Assembly: GCA_023386315.1 (NCBI GenBank)
Contig: JAEWJZ010000029.1
Location: 212,176 to 276,175, forward strand
Reading direction: 5' to 3'
Source of the DNA: Bacillota bacterium
GTDB lineage: Bacteria; Bacillota; Clostridia; Lachnospirales; Lachnospiraceae
DNA: 64,000 bases
Shown here: one piece after another, positions 1-7,521 of the stretch
Layout of the letters: every line of letters begins with the position of its first letter
Numbering within the stretch: the first letter of the stretch is position 1
Program-made: the position numbers and the translations under genes
Notes under the pieces: generated by a model
What the model was told of the DNA's origin: nothing
Seen by the model: only the letters and a program-made list of their open reading frames with translations
Database searches by the model: none

Positions 1-538
1 TCATGGTCATCATGGGAAGTGAGATCAGCTTTACAAGCTGGACTGCTGCAGAAAATGGCCGTGAAATGAGAAGGATAATCACCATCTGAAGTAATTCCAC
101 AAAAAATGTAAGAATAAAGACTCCGGCACTTCCAATTTTTCCTGCCTTAAACCGGCTGGAGAATAAGGAGCCTGCAACACCTTCAGCCAGGGTGGAGACA
201 GCACAGGCTGCCGCGGTAAAGCCTCCAATATCAAACAGATAACGGTGGATTCCTCCGATCAGTGCAGCACCCATTCCCACATAAGGACCGCCTAAAAGAC
301 CTGCAGCCAGCACTCCGATTACCCTGGTGTTGACGATGGCTCCCTGGGCGCGGACGCCCGTGTAAGTTGATATGATGCTGATTGAGCCGAATATCAGTGC
401 AAGCATAATCCCGCAGCCGGTCGAATGTTTATCATAAAGGAGCATGTTCCGGACGATGGGGATTTTGGTCAGCACAGTTGCGATCAGGACCAAAAGACCG
501 ATATTTAATAGAAGACTGAAAAACATAGCACTGGACAT
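1..538 (-). CDS. LytS/YehU-type sensor histidine kinase, N-terminal part (cut by window edge)
   Basis: The reverse strand from 538 is open to the window edge and encodes about 179 residues starting MSSAMFFSLLLNIGLL. The protein is very hydrophobic and has the pattern of the 5TM-5TMR_LYT input domain: a TGVRAQGAIVNTR-like loop and the GLLGGPYVGMGAALIGGIHRY glycine-rich helix pair. That domain is found at the N-terminus of LytS/BtsS/YpdA-type membrane histidine kinases, which pair with LytTR-type response regulators and sense extracellular metabolites or envelope state. The start ATG (536-538) is preceded by AAGGGGGA. A -10 TATAAT lies at 578-583 with a weak -35. The kinase domains lie outside the window, so the kinase call is inferred from the domain family. 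Confidence 0.8.
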   Translation of the reverse strand, partial: MSSAMFFSLLLNIGLLVLIATVLTKIPIVRNMLLYDKHSTGCGIMLALIFGSISIISTYTGVRAQGAIVNTRVIGVLAAGLLGGPYVGMGAALIGGIHRYLFDIGGFTAAACAVSTLAEGVAGSLFSSRFKAGKIGSAGVFILTFFVELLQMVIILLISRPFSAAVQLVKLISLPMMTM

Positions 539-742
539 AAGCTTCCCCCTTATACTGGCTGTTAAAATGCTGTTATAATTATACCAGATATTTTACAGAA
601 ATACAGTATGACGAGGGTGAAAAACAGTTTTTACCAGTGCGCTCACACCGGAGGCTTTAACAGAGTGGTCTGAATACTATTTTGAATTGATGCAGATACC
701 TTCACTAGAAAATAAATGATCGATAACCTGTTATTAATAGTT

Positions 743-752
743 TACATTTGTA
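743..752. promoter_or_regulatory. Isolated TACAnnTGTA operator-like site
   Basis: TACATTTGTA lies inside a longer TAGTTTACATTTGTAG match to the operator at 1211-1220. It sits downstream of the stop of the wall-binding gene, not in its promoter. It could be a third BlaI/CopY-like site, or it may mark the edge of a duplicated segment. No promoter was convincingly placed next to it. Confidence 0.35.
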
Positions 753-804
753 GTTTTAATACCATTTTATACTACACAGATATATTTGTTAATAATATAG
801 TTAG

Positions 805-1164
805 TTATTTTGAATGTTTTATGTTTGTGCAGGCACCAATACTGTCAAATGAAAATTTTTTACCATCGATGGTTATGGTGGTGTCAACAGCCGCAACTCC
901 TTGATTGTCAAAATAGTACCAGTATTTTTCATGCATTAACCAGCCTTTTACATATTTACCATCTATCTTACAATACAATTTGCCACCTTCGTGGATCCAT
1001 TCCATCTTTGTTGATTTGGCTGTTTTATTGTTTTGATCAGTTTGTGATTCAACAACAGCAGAGCTTTTATTTGCCATAGCACTGGCTGATATGGGCATTA
1101 CCGCTAATACAGAAGCGCATGCAAATGCAGCAGCAATCATTTTTTTTGAAAATAAATGTTTCAT
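805..1164 (-). CDS. Small secreted protein with cell-wall-binding (choline-binding-like) repeat
   Basis: The product is 119 aa with a clear Sec signal peptide (MKHLFSKK, hydrophobic core, ASASAM cleavage region). After a short polar linker there are about two aromatic wall-binding repeats (GKYVKGWLMHEKYWYYFDNQG), the glucan/choline-binding CW_binding_1 pattern. There is no catalytic domain, so it is probably a small envelope-associated protein. The ATG at 1164 is chosen over one at 1182 because GGAGG lies 6 nt upstream of it. The promoter overlaps a BlaI/CopY-like operator pair, suggesting inducible expression in response to a cell-envelope or metal signal. No regulator gene of that family is visible in the window. 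Confidence 0.7.
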   Translation of the reverse strand: MKHLFSKKMIAAAFACASVLAVMPISASAMANKSSAVVESQTDQNNKTAKSTKMEWIHEGGKLYCKIDGKYVKGWLMHEKYWYYFDNQGVAAVDTTITIDGKKFSFDSIGACTNIKHSK

Positions 1165-1184
1165 TTCAATCCTCCTTTTCAATC

Positions 1185-1235
1185 TACAAATGTAAACATA
1201 ATTAGTAGTTTACATTTGTAGATTGAAATTGTCAA
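1185..1235 (-). promoter_or_regulatory. Promoter with paired TACAnnTGTA operators (BlaI/MecI/CopY-like)
   Basis: Reading leftward, a -35 TTGACA (1230-1235) is followed by TACAAATGTA (complement of 1211-1220) near the -10 position. A second copy lies at 1185-1194, between the promoter and the ribosome binding site. The two sites form an 18-bp inverted repeat with arms about 1179-1196 and 1207-1224. TACAnnTGTA is the known core recognised by winged-helix repressors of the BlaI/MecI/CopY family. The assignment to that family is inferred from this motif alone. Confidence 0.6.
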
Positions 1236-1289
1236 TACTTTTTTATTTCATGAAGCAGGTTTGGAAAGCAGGTGATTTTTATCAGGATG

Positions 1290-1340
1290 AAAAAATCAGG
1301 GCGAGAATTCTATGTAATGAATTCTTCCCCTGATCTTTTT
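1290..1340. terminator. Bidirectional terminator after asrC
   Basis: The arms ATCAGGGCGAGAATTC (1295-1310) and GAATTCTTCCCCTGAT (1319-1334) form a long stem with an 8-nt loop. An A-run lies on the left and a T-run on the right, so it can stop leftward asr transcription and rightward transcription. Confidence 0.75.
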
Positions 1341-1370
1341 CGTATAAAAATATAATTGTTGTTGTAAGAC

Positions 1371-2333
1371 CTAATATTTAACACCTTTCCAGTAGAGAGG
1401 CTTATACACATTTGCTTCTTCCGGCAGAGAAACATCTTTCATCGCCCACTGGTAAAATTCCTCAAATCCGGTCCGGTCCACGATATAACCGATATGCTCC
1501 TTCCCGCCCGGAGCGGTGGTATCAATGTATTTAGTCACATAATCATAGGTGTTGAGAATAATTTTTAAAATGCTTTCCTCGTCTGCCCATTTGATGAAAT
1601 CCTCGCCCATGCGGGGGTTTTTCTTTCCGGTCCGGCCAAAAAGTGTGAGACGGTAAAACTTCTCCTGACTTCTGGTCCAGGCACGGGTCGGGCAGGCAAG
1701 AACACATTCACCGCAGCCAATGCAGGTCTCATGGTTGCGTTTCACCTTGCAGTTTACCGTTTCAAGAGCCCCTGTAGATTTCCGCTTGCATGCCTTAACG
1801 CAGGCGCCGCAGTTGACACACCGGTCTGCATCGTAGTGGGGAAGTGTCATTCCCATAATGCCGAAATCATGCATTCGCACCTTGGCGCAGTCGTTGGGAC
1901 AGCCGGTGAGTGCGATTTTAAAGTGGAGGTTGTTTGGAAAAACCGCTTTCTCTATTTTCTTTGCCAGCTCCGCTGTATTATAGCAGGCATAAGGGCAGAC
2001 GTTGTTGCCGATACATGCGGTAATATTCCGGGTTCCGGCAGCGCTGTAACCCTGCCCTGATTTTTCCTGATTAATATCCAGACCTTCAATAATCGGCTGG
2101 AGGAGGGCATTGACCTTTGGAATATCCGCAAATGGAATTCCGGGGATCTCAAAACCCTGTCTGGAGGTAATGTGTACCGTGCCGTTTCCGTAAGTATCGG
2201 CAATATTCTGAATCATAGGTAAAAATCTGGCCTCTAAGTGACCGCCGGGAACCCGGATGCGGGAGGCGGTAAGACCTCTGTGTTTCGTTACCCGGAAAGC
2301 ATTTTTTTTCAGTTCCTTTGTGTTGATATCCAT
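1371..2333 (-). CDS. asrC: Anaerobic sulfite reductase subunit C
   Basis: This 320-aa protein is the siroheme/Fe-S catalytic subunit of the dissimilatory-type, NADH-linked AsrABC sulfite reductase, which reduces sulfite to sulfide in the cytoplasm. It has the nitrite/sulfite reductase ferredoxin-like half (TSRQGFEIPGI), a siroheme-[4Fe-4S] cysteine set (ITACIGNNVCPYAC, then TGCPNDC), and two added ferredoxin [4Fe-4S] motifs, CVNCGACVKAC and CIGCGECVLAC. This arrangement is diagnostic of AsrC. It is the last gene of the leftward operon, 15 nt after asrB, with AAAGGGGAA before the start and a strong terminator after the stop. Confidence 0.95.
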   Translation of the reverse strand: MDINTKELKKNAFRVTKHRGLTASRIRVPGGHLEARFLPMIQNIADTYGNGTVHITSRQGFEIPGIPFADIPKVNALLQPIIEGLDINQEKSGQGYSAAGTRNITACIGNNVCPYACYNTAELAKKIEKAVFPNNLHFKIALTGCPNDCAKVRMHDFGIMGMTLPHYDADRCVNCGACVKACKRKSTGALETVNCKVKRNHETCIGCGECVLACPTRAWTRSQEKFYRLTLFGRTGKKNPRMGEDFIKWADEESILKIILNTYDYVTKYIDTTAPGGKEHIGYIVDRTGFEEFYQWAMKDVSLPEEANVYKPLYWKGVKY

Positions 2334-2348
2334 AAGACGTTCCCCTTT

Positions 2349-3143
2349 CTAATCCAAGAGTTTGCGGCCTTTGGTAAATGGAAAGACAGGTCCGTCCAGG
2401 CACACATAGGTGTCATCAATTTTACAGTGTCCGCATTTGCCGATTCCGCAGCACATTTTCCGTTCATGGGAAATCCAGATATTTTCTTCTTTCAGTCCGA
2501 TATCCAAAAGTCCCTGAGTGGTAAAACGCATCATTGCAGGAGGTCCCACCACGATTGCAGTGGTTTCTTCTTTATTTTTCAGCTTTAATTTAGGTATATA
2601 CTGGGTGACCAGCCCGATCTGGCAGGCAGTGTCGTCATCTGCGCAGTCAACGGTCAGTATGACTTCCATCGCCTGTTTCCATTTGCCGAAGTCTTCCAGA
2701 AAAAGAATGTCCTTCGGTGTTTTAAATCCGGCGATGAGGGTCATGCCCTTTGTTTCTTCCATATGGCCGGAAAAATAGTCAACCACACCTTTTACAGGAG
2801 AAAGTCCGGTTCCGCCGGCTATGACCAGCAGTTCTTTTCCACGGAAATTTTCTATGTCAAATCCATTTCCGTAAGGTCCTCTTAAAAACAGGCTGTCTCC
2901 CTGATACCGCTCAAAGATTTCCCCTGTCACCTTTCCTACCCGGCGAATGGTTAAATCCACTGAATCCTCCCGGATGCCGCTGACTGAGATGGGAGCTTCC
3001 CCAAACTTTGGAATGGAAACCTCGAAAAACTGACCCGGTTTTACGTCTCCATGATAAGCCATGCGGAAAGTGTATTCAATGTCCGTATGACGGATTACCT
3101 CTTTAATTTCAGAACGGAAGGGAAGATATTCATTATGATTCAT
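2349..3143 (-). CDS. asrB: Anaerobic sulfite reductase subunit B (FAD/NAD-binding, 2Fe-2S)
   Basis: This is the NADH-oxidising flavoprotein subunit of AsrABC. It has an N-terminal FAD-binding beta barrel (around residues 10-95), a nucleotide-binding segment with GGTGLSPVKG near residue 110, and a C-terminal CCGIGKCGHC...C cluster that binds a 2Fe-2S centre, as in dihydroorotate dehydrogenase electron-transfer subunits. The gene overlaps the end of asrA. Two ATGs are possible, at 3149 and 3143. AAGGAGG lies only 3 nt before the first and 9 nt before the second, so 3143 is preferred (264 aa). Confidence 0.93.
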   Translation of the reverse strand: MNHNEYLPFRSEIKEVIRHTDIEYTFRMAYHGDVKPGQFFEVSIPKFGEAPISVSGIREDSVDLTIRRVGKVTGEIFERYQGDSLFLRGPYGNGFDIENFRGKELLVIAGGTGLSPVKGVVDYFSGHMEETKGMTLIAGFKTPKDILFLEDFGKWKQAMEVILTVDCADDDTACQIGLVTQYIPKLKLKNKEETTAIVVGPPAMMRFTTQGLLDIGLKEENIWISHERKMCCGIGKCGHCKIDDTYVCLDGPVFPFTKGRKLLD

Positions 3144-4152
3144 TTCCATTTACCTCCTTCATGGCATCTTCCAGCTGATTGATGCAGTGGGAAAATGAGA
3201 TGTACTCCGGGCAGACATCGTCGCACCGGCCACAGCCCACGCACATATGAATACCGTTGCGTTTTTTGTAATCATATACTTTATGCATCACCTTAAAGCG
3301 CATGCGCTGACCGTTATTCTGGCGGTAGCTGCCGCCGCCGGCCACATCGGTGAAACCATCTGTCATACAGGAAGCCCAGACTCTGCGGCGTTCTCCAGCT
3401 TTGCCGTTATCGGTATAGAAAATGTCCTGCATGGTAAAGCAGGTACAGGTTGGACATACAAAGTTGCACCGACCGCAGTTTATGCATCGGGTGTCATATT
3501 GTTTCCACATGGATGCTTTCATGACCTCTAAGGAGAGAGACTGGGGGATGTTTACCTGTGTCTGTGTTTCGGTTACATAGGAAGGGGAGACAACCTCCTG
3601 TTTTGTGCATACCGCAGCAAACAACTCATCCCACTCCGGATTTTTATTATCAATTCTAACTCCCTCTTCCGAAAACTCCATGGAAGCATGATAATCGTCT
3701 GAACGGTTGGTTCCCATATCAACACAGAAACAGCTCTCAAAGGATTCTTTACAGCCCATAAGTACGAATTTAACCCGGTCCCGGAGGCGTTTGTAATAAG
3801 GGTCCTCCGCTCCGTTATGGAGATACATGGTATCTAAGCGTTTTACCGCATGAAGATCGCAGCTACGCAGAAAAATAATGGCCTGCTTCACAGGGGCGTC
3901 CGGTTCCTTCACGGAATTTTCGGTAAAATAGAATAAGGTTTCAGAGATTGGAAGAAGAATCTCTTTAAATGAAAAATCGGATTTTTTATCAAAGACGATT
4001 TCTTCTATGGACTGGATTTCGCCGTAATGAACAGAGTCCGTATCGGAAAATGCGCCGCCGTTTCTCAACAGCACTGGAGCATAGATGACAGAATCCTTTT
4101 TCCACCGGCGAAATACCTCATTAATGTCTTTTGCATTCAGAATATATCCCAT
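3133..4152 (-). CDS. asrA: Anaerobic sulfite reductase subunit A (4Fe-4S)
   Basis: This 339-aa iron-sulfur electron-transfer subunit passes electrons between AsrB and AsrC. The C-terminal half carries two ferredoxin-type cysteine sets, CINCGRCNFVCPTC (around residue 222) and CVGCGRCDDVCPEY (around residue 303). The N-terminal half has the conserved FLRSCDLHAVKRLD segment typical of AsrA and the related hydrogenase/CoB-CoM-like beta subunits. The start has AGGAGG 6 nt upstream and begins one base after the FNT channel stop, so the two genes are translationally linked. Confidence 0.94.
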   Translation of the reverse strand: MGYILNAKDINEVFRRWKKDSVIYAPVLLRNGGAFSDTDSVHYGEIQSIEEIVFDKKSDFSFKEILLPISETLFYFTENSVKEPDAPVKQAIIFLRSCDLHAVKRLDTMYLHNGAEDPYYKRLRDRVKFVLMGCKESFESCFCVDMGTNRSDDYHASMEFSEEGVRIDNKNPEWDELFAAVCTKQEVVSPSYVTETQTQVNIPQSLSLEVMKASMWKQYDTRCINCGRCNFVCPTCTCFTMQDIFYTDNGKAGERRRVWASCMTDGFTDVAGGGSYRQNNGQRMRFKVMHKVYDYKKRNGIHMCVGCGRCDDVCPEYISFSHCINQLEDAMKEVNGNES

Positions 4153-4153
4153 G

Positions 4154-4921
4154 CTAAGCCTCCTTTTTTCCGGAAATCAGATAGTAGGGAACAGCCGTAA
4201 ATAAAATCCCGCCTGCCATATTGCCAAGAGTTACAACCAGAATATTATAAAAATATCCGGAAAGAGAGACAGCCGCTTCGCCTGGACTTAAGATTCCCAC
4301 AGTGAGAAGTGTCATGTTTGCAATGCTGTGTTCATAACCGCTGGTAATGAACGCAAAGAGACACCAGAATACCATGATTAATTTCCCGCTTTCTGATTTG
4401 CAGCGGAAGCCGCACCAGATAGCGAGGCATACTAAAATGTTGCAGAGAACTGCCCTCAAAAAGAGAGGAATAAGGGGGAGTGCCATTTTTGCAGCAGCAG
4501 CATTTGCCATGAATTCTCCCACAGGACCCTTTGCCAGTCCGGCACCCCAGAAAATAAGGGCAAGGAGAATGGAACCGGCCCAGTTTCCAAGTAAACATAC
4601 CACCCACAGCTTTACCGCTTGTGGAAATGTGACCGTACCCCTGAAAACACCCCCAGCCATAACTAAATTATTGCCGGTAAAAAGTTCCGCACCTGCCATA
4701 ACAACAAGACTGAGAGCGATGCCGAAGGATACACCCATAATAATTTTGACGTAAGGCTGGCTTGAGATCATTCCTCCTGCGGAGAAAATAAGCAGAATTC
4801 CAAAACCAACATAAATACCCGCCAGCATGGACGCAACCCAGTAACCAACAGGATTGTTTTTAAGAAATTTTGATTTGTTTTCCGCTGTTTTTGCTAATGT
4901 TGAATATTCTTCCTGAAACAT
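4154..4921 (-). CDS. Formate/nitrite transporter family channel, probable hydrosulfide/sulfite channel
   Basis: This 255-aa membrane protein of the FNT family forms a pentameric six-helix channel. It has the FNT repeats with GNNLVMAGGVFRGTV and the C-terminal GYEHSIANM loop with the conserved central His. The longer upstream in-frame start at 4993 would run through the promoter. The ATG at 4921 has AGGAGG and begins MFQEEYST. The gene abuts asrA with one base between stop and start. A Clostridioides difficile FNT member encoded beside asrABC is known to be a hydrosulfide channel (HSC), so sulfide export or sulfite uptake is the likely job here. Substrate specificity is inferred from context. 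Confidence 0.88.
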   Translation of the reverse strand: MFQEEYSTLAKTAENKSKFLKNNPVGYWVASMLAGIYVGFGILLIFSAGGMISSQPYVKIIMGVSFGIALSLVVMAGAELFTGNNLVMAGGVFRGTVTFPQAVKLWVVCLLGNWAGSILLALIFWGAGLAKGPVGEFMANAAAAKMALPLIPLFLRAVLCNILVCLAIWCGFRCKSESGKLIMVFWCLFAFITSGYEHSIANMTLLTVGILSPGEAAVSLSGYFYNILVVTLGNMAGGILFTAVPYYLISGKKEA

Positions 4922-4966
4922 AAACAACCTCCTTTGTTTATTTTTTATCAAACTACCCACAAAAAC

Positions 4967-5013
4967 AGTATAATCAACAAATAAAAAAATCACCGTGATT
5001 TATATCACGGTGA
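4967..5013 (-). promoter_or_regulatory. Promoter of fnt-asrABC with Crp/Fnr-type palindrome at about -41.5
   Basis: A perfect 10-bp inverted repeat (arms TCACCGTGAT and ATCACGGTGA around TTAT) spans 4990-5013 and contains a GTGAT-N4-ATCAC core like Crp/Fnr boxes. On the reverse strand a -10 TATACT lies at 4967-4972. A start about 7 nt further on (near 4960) places the palindrome centre (5001.5) about 41.5 bp upstream. That is the position used by class II Crp/Fnr activators. No good -35 is present, which fits activator dependence. The arm also overlaps the stop codon of the crp-like gene and is flanked by A/T runs, so it could double as a terminator. Confidence 0.65.
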
Positions 5014-5691
5014 CTTAAAAAAAACAGACAGGGCGTCCCGGTCAGGGATGATAAATTTCCCCCGCCGGACCAGGACCAGCCCCTGTTCGGTTAAATGCTT
5101 CAGCTGACGGGATACGGTTTCCCGTCTGGATCCCAGCATATCTGCCAGATAAGTAACACTTAAATCCATGTTGATTAAGGTCCCTTCCTCATCGGGGATG
5201 CCGTAATCCTTGGACAGCCGCCACAGCTTTGCTGCAATCTTCTTTTCCCCATGTACGGAGTTGGAGGTGTTCTTTAACTGGCGGTATAAGCGCCGGTTTT
5301 TTAAAGCAAGGGAATCAAGAATCAGTTTCGTCAGTTCAAAATCCTGGCGCATGACAGCCAGAATATCCATCTTTCCAAAGCACAGAACCAGAGATGGTTC
5401 AAAGGCTTCGCAGTTAATGGAAGCTGGCATATTCTGCAAGACTTCTTCGTTCACCAATTCCCCTTTTCCCAGAAGAAAAATGGTTTTTCTCTCTCCCTGG
5501 GAGTTGATTTTATACAGGGATACGAAACCGGTTACTACAATATAAAGCGTTTGGTTCATTTCCTTATCCCAAAACAAGTGTGACCCTTTGGGAAAACGCC
5601 GGAGGCTGCTGCAGGCCATCAGTGCAGCAGTTGATTTTTCAGATATATTTTGGAAAATCTCAATACAGGAACAGGCTTCTTTTATATCCAT
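5005..5691 (-). CDS. Crp/Fnr family transcriptional regulator, probable activator of fnt-asrABC
   Basis: The protein is about 228 aa. An N-terminal cyclic-nucleotide-binding-like barrel (FPKGSHLFWDKEMNQTLYIVVTGFV) is followed by a dimerisation helix and a C-terminal winged helix with the recognition helix SRRETVSRQLKHLTEQG. There is no N-terminal cysteine cluster like that of Fnr. It does have a few cysteines near the start (EACSCIEIF), so redox or metal sensing is possible. The gene lies directly upstream of the channel and asr genes, and its stop is inside the palindrome it may bind. Start choice is uncertain: AAGGAG is too close to the ATG at 5703 and 13 nt from the ATG at 5691. Confidence 0.85.
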   Translation of the reverse strand: MDIKEACSCIEIFQNISEKSTAALMACSSLRRFPKGSHLFWDKEMNQTLYIVVTGFVSLYKINSQGERKTIFLLGKGELVNEEVLQNMPASINCEAFEPSLVLCFGKMDILAVMRQDFELTKLILDSLALKNRRLYRQLKNTSNSVHGEKKIAAKLWRLSKDYGIPDEEGTLINMDLSVTYLADMLGSRRETVSRQLKHLTEQGLVLVRRGKFIIPDRDALSVFFKSP

Positions 5692-5722
5692 GGGAATCCA
5701 CATTCTCCTTTTGTACCATTAT

Positions 5723-5772
5723 CTTGCGTTTTATTAAGAAGTATTATACTATACCATGAAATTGAACGCAAG
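5723..5772 (-). promoter_or_regulatory. Promoter of the Crp/Fnr-type regulator, flanked by inverted repeat
   Basis: On the reverse strand TTGCGT (5766-5771) and TATAAT (5743-5748) are 17 bp apart, giving a strong sigma-A promoter. The 8-bp arms CTTGCGTT (5723-5730) and AACGCAAG (5765-5772) lie either side of it, 42 bp apart centre to centre. One arm overlaps the -35 and the other lies past the transcription start. They may be operator half-sites or chance repeats. Confidence 0.6.
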
Positions 5773-5810
5773 AAATACGAAAACTGTCCGATACACCCTG
5801 ATACACGCCT

Positions 5811-7352
5811 TTATTCACCCCCATTTTTCATCATATGAGCCCCCAATAGCAGCACCAGATAAAAGATACTTAAGATCCCGATGTGCAGCGCCGTTTTAAT
5901 AAACAGGGGCAGAGCTGCAAATGGATCGAGAAAGGAAAAAGCGGCATAATAGATTCCGATTGCCAGCAGCATGAGTGCCGATGGCTTTGCGATCATATCC
6001 CATGCATTCCATACAAAATCCACCATTTTCCTCAAAGTAAGCACATGCATGAAAGCCAGCAGCAGTTCGCTGGCCAGTGCGCCCACCAGATATGCGAATA
6101 TTCCCAGCCGCGGGATGCCAAAAAGCACAAACAGGAGCCGGAGCGACATGGCGATTACATTCTGGGTGAAGGTGATGGAGGTTTTCCCAAGCCCGTTTAA
6201 GATACTTCCCATGGTGGTAGCCATGTAAAGAAATGGGCAGAGCCATGCCAGTATGGTCATATACTGACCGGCAGAGCTGTCCTTAAACACGCTTACTCCC
6301 AGGTCATTGCCGAATAAAGTGAAAATTCCGATACAGAGAATTCCCACATACATACAGTAGCGCAGGGACATGGAAATAGCGGTTCCGATCCGTTTCTCAT
6401 TCCCCTCTGACTGGGCCTCCGCTACCGTGGGCAGCAAAAGCACTGCCAGGGAATTAAATACGGTGGAAGGAAACAAAATAAAGGGCAGTGCCATCCCGGT
6501 TAATACTCCGTATACGGAAAATGCAGCCGAATCCGAGAGACCGGACATCTGCAGTCTGCTTGGGATGAGTATGGCCTCTGCGCTGGCAAGAACATTTAAA
6601 ACCAGCCGGTTTCCCATGAGAGGAAGTGCAAGATGAAGGAGACCCGGAGCTGTTTCACTGAAATGAGAAGAGTCATAGGCAAAGTCTTCTGCCATATTCG
6701 GCGGGAAAAAGCGGTAGGCAAAGACGGTAAACAGAGACGAAGCAATTTCCCCGATTAAATGTCCCATGACTGCCAGCTGGACAGTAATGGTAATTCCTGA
6801 CCGGATCATAATGTCAGCAATGAGAAAAACCGCGCCGATTCTTACAATCTGCTCCATAATCTGGGCTAATGCCGGAACGGAGGGACGCTGCATACCATAA
6901 TAGTAACCGTTGATACAGGCATGGATTGCTGCGCAGGGAACCGATACGGCAAGAAACGTAAGGAGAGGGGCACAGCGCGGCTCCATTAATATGGAACCTG
7001 CGATAAAGTCCTTAAACTGAATAATGAAATAAGCCAGTATCATGGAAATAGCCACTGAAATGACCAGACCGCTTCGAAATACAGAACGGCCCTTCTTCAC
7101 ATTAGCGGCTACGGACTGGGATATGGCGGTTTGAATGGAACCTGCACAAAGAGCAAAGCAGATCCCAAAAACCGGATGAATCAGATTAAAAATACCCAGA
7201 CCCTCAGCTCCGATGGTACGGGAGAGAAAGATCCGGTAAAAAAAGCCCAGCACCCGGGTGATGAGCCCGGCTGACGTAAGAAGAAGCGTGCCGGTCAGTA
7301 GCGCATATTTTCTTTTTGAAAGTTTTCTGGGGATCTTTAGGGAATCATTCAT
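5811..7352 (-). CDS. spoVB: SpoVB-type polysaccharide flippase (MATE/MOP superfamily)
   Basis: This 513-aa protein has about 14 hydrophobic segments and belongs to the MOP (MATE/Wzx/MurJ) superfamily. The N-terminus ALLTGTLLLTSAGLITRVLGFFYRI...GAEGLGIFNLIHPVFGI matches the SpoVB/YkvU/YabM branch. Bacillus SpoVB is needed for spore cortex synthesis, and related proteins move lipid-linked glycan precursors across the membrane. CAGGAG precedes the ATG at 7352. The symbol is used in the family sense: clostridia often carry several paralogs, and a general lipid-linked sugar flippase is an alternative. Confidence 0.82.
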   Translation of the reverse strand: MNDSLKIPRKLSKRKYALLTGTLLLTSAGLITRVLGFFYRIFLSRTIGAEGLGIFNLIHPVFGICFALCAGSIQTAISQSVAANVKKGRSVFRSGLVISVAISMILAYFIIQFKDFIAGSILMEPRCAPLLTFLAVSVPCAAIHACINGYYYGMQRPSVPALAQIMEQIVRIGAVFLIADIMIRSGITITVQLAVMGHLIGEIASSLFTVFAYRFFPPNMAEDFAYDSSHFSETAPGLLHLALPLMGNRLVLNVLASAEAILIPSRLQMSGLSDSAAFSVYGVLTGMALPFILFPSTVFNSLAVLLLPTVAEAQSEGNEKRIGTAISMSLRYCMYVGILCIGIFTLFGNDLGVSVFKDSSAGQYMTILAWLCPFLYMATTMGSILNGLGKTSITFTQNVIAMSLRLLFVLFGIPRLGIFAYLVGALASELLLAFMHVLTLRKMVDFVWNAWDMIAKPSALMLLAIGIYYAAFSFLDPFAALPLFIKTALHIGILSIFYLVLLLGAHMMKNGGE

Positions 7353-7411
7353 GAAATCTCCTGAAAAAGAGAATTATTATAAATATATGGAAATTGTTCT
7401 TTCTTCATGAC

Positions 7412-7464
7412 ATATTCATAATGAGAATCATTCCTATTGAATTTCTAGGAAATGTGTGTATAAT
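7412..7464 (+). promoter_or_regulatory. Promoter of the cysteine desulfurase operon with Fur-like box
   Basis: TTGAAT (7437-7442) and TATAAT (7459-7464) are 16 bp apart. Just upstream, at about 7416-7436, the sequence ATAATGAGAATCATTCCTA matches the Fur 7-1-7 pattern TGATAATnATTATCA at 11 of 14 fixed positions by eye. That would suit iron control of an Fe-S/thiolation operon. PerR or chance remain possible. Confidence 0.6.
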
Positions 7465-7521
7465 AGAAAATGTAGATGAAGCTTTTAACTTTAGAACTAC
7501 AGAAAGGCGGAACTAACAAAT

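Noticed and set aside
716..904. Short rightward ORF of 62 aa
   Set aside because: Overlaps the 3' end of the secreted wall-binding gene in antisense, has no binding site and no family-like pattern.
4990..5013. Palindrome as a terminator only
   Set aside because: It could act as one, but its exact position relative to the -10 and the adjacent Crp-type gene make a regulator site the better explanation.
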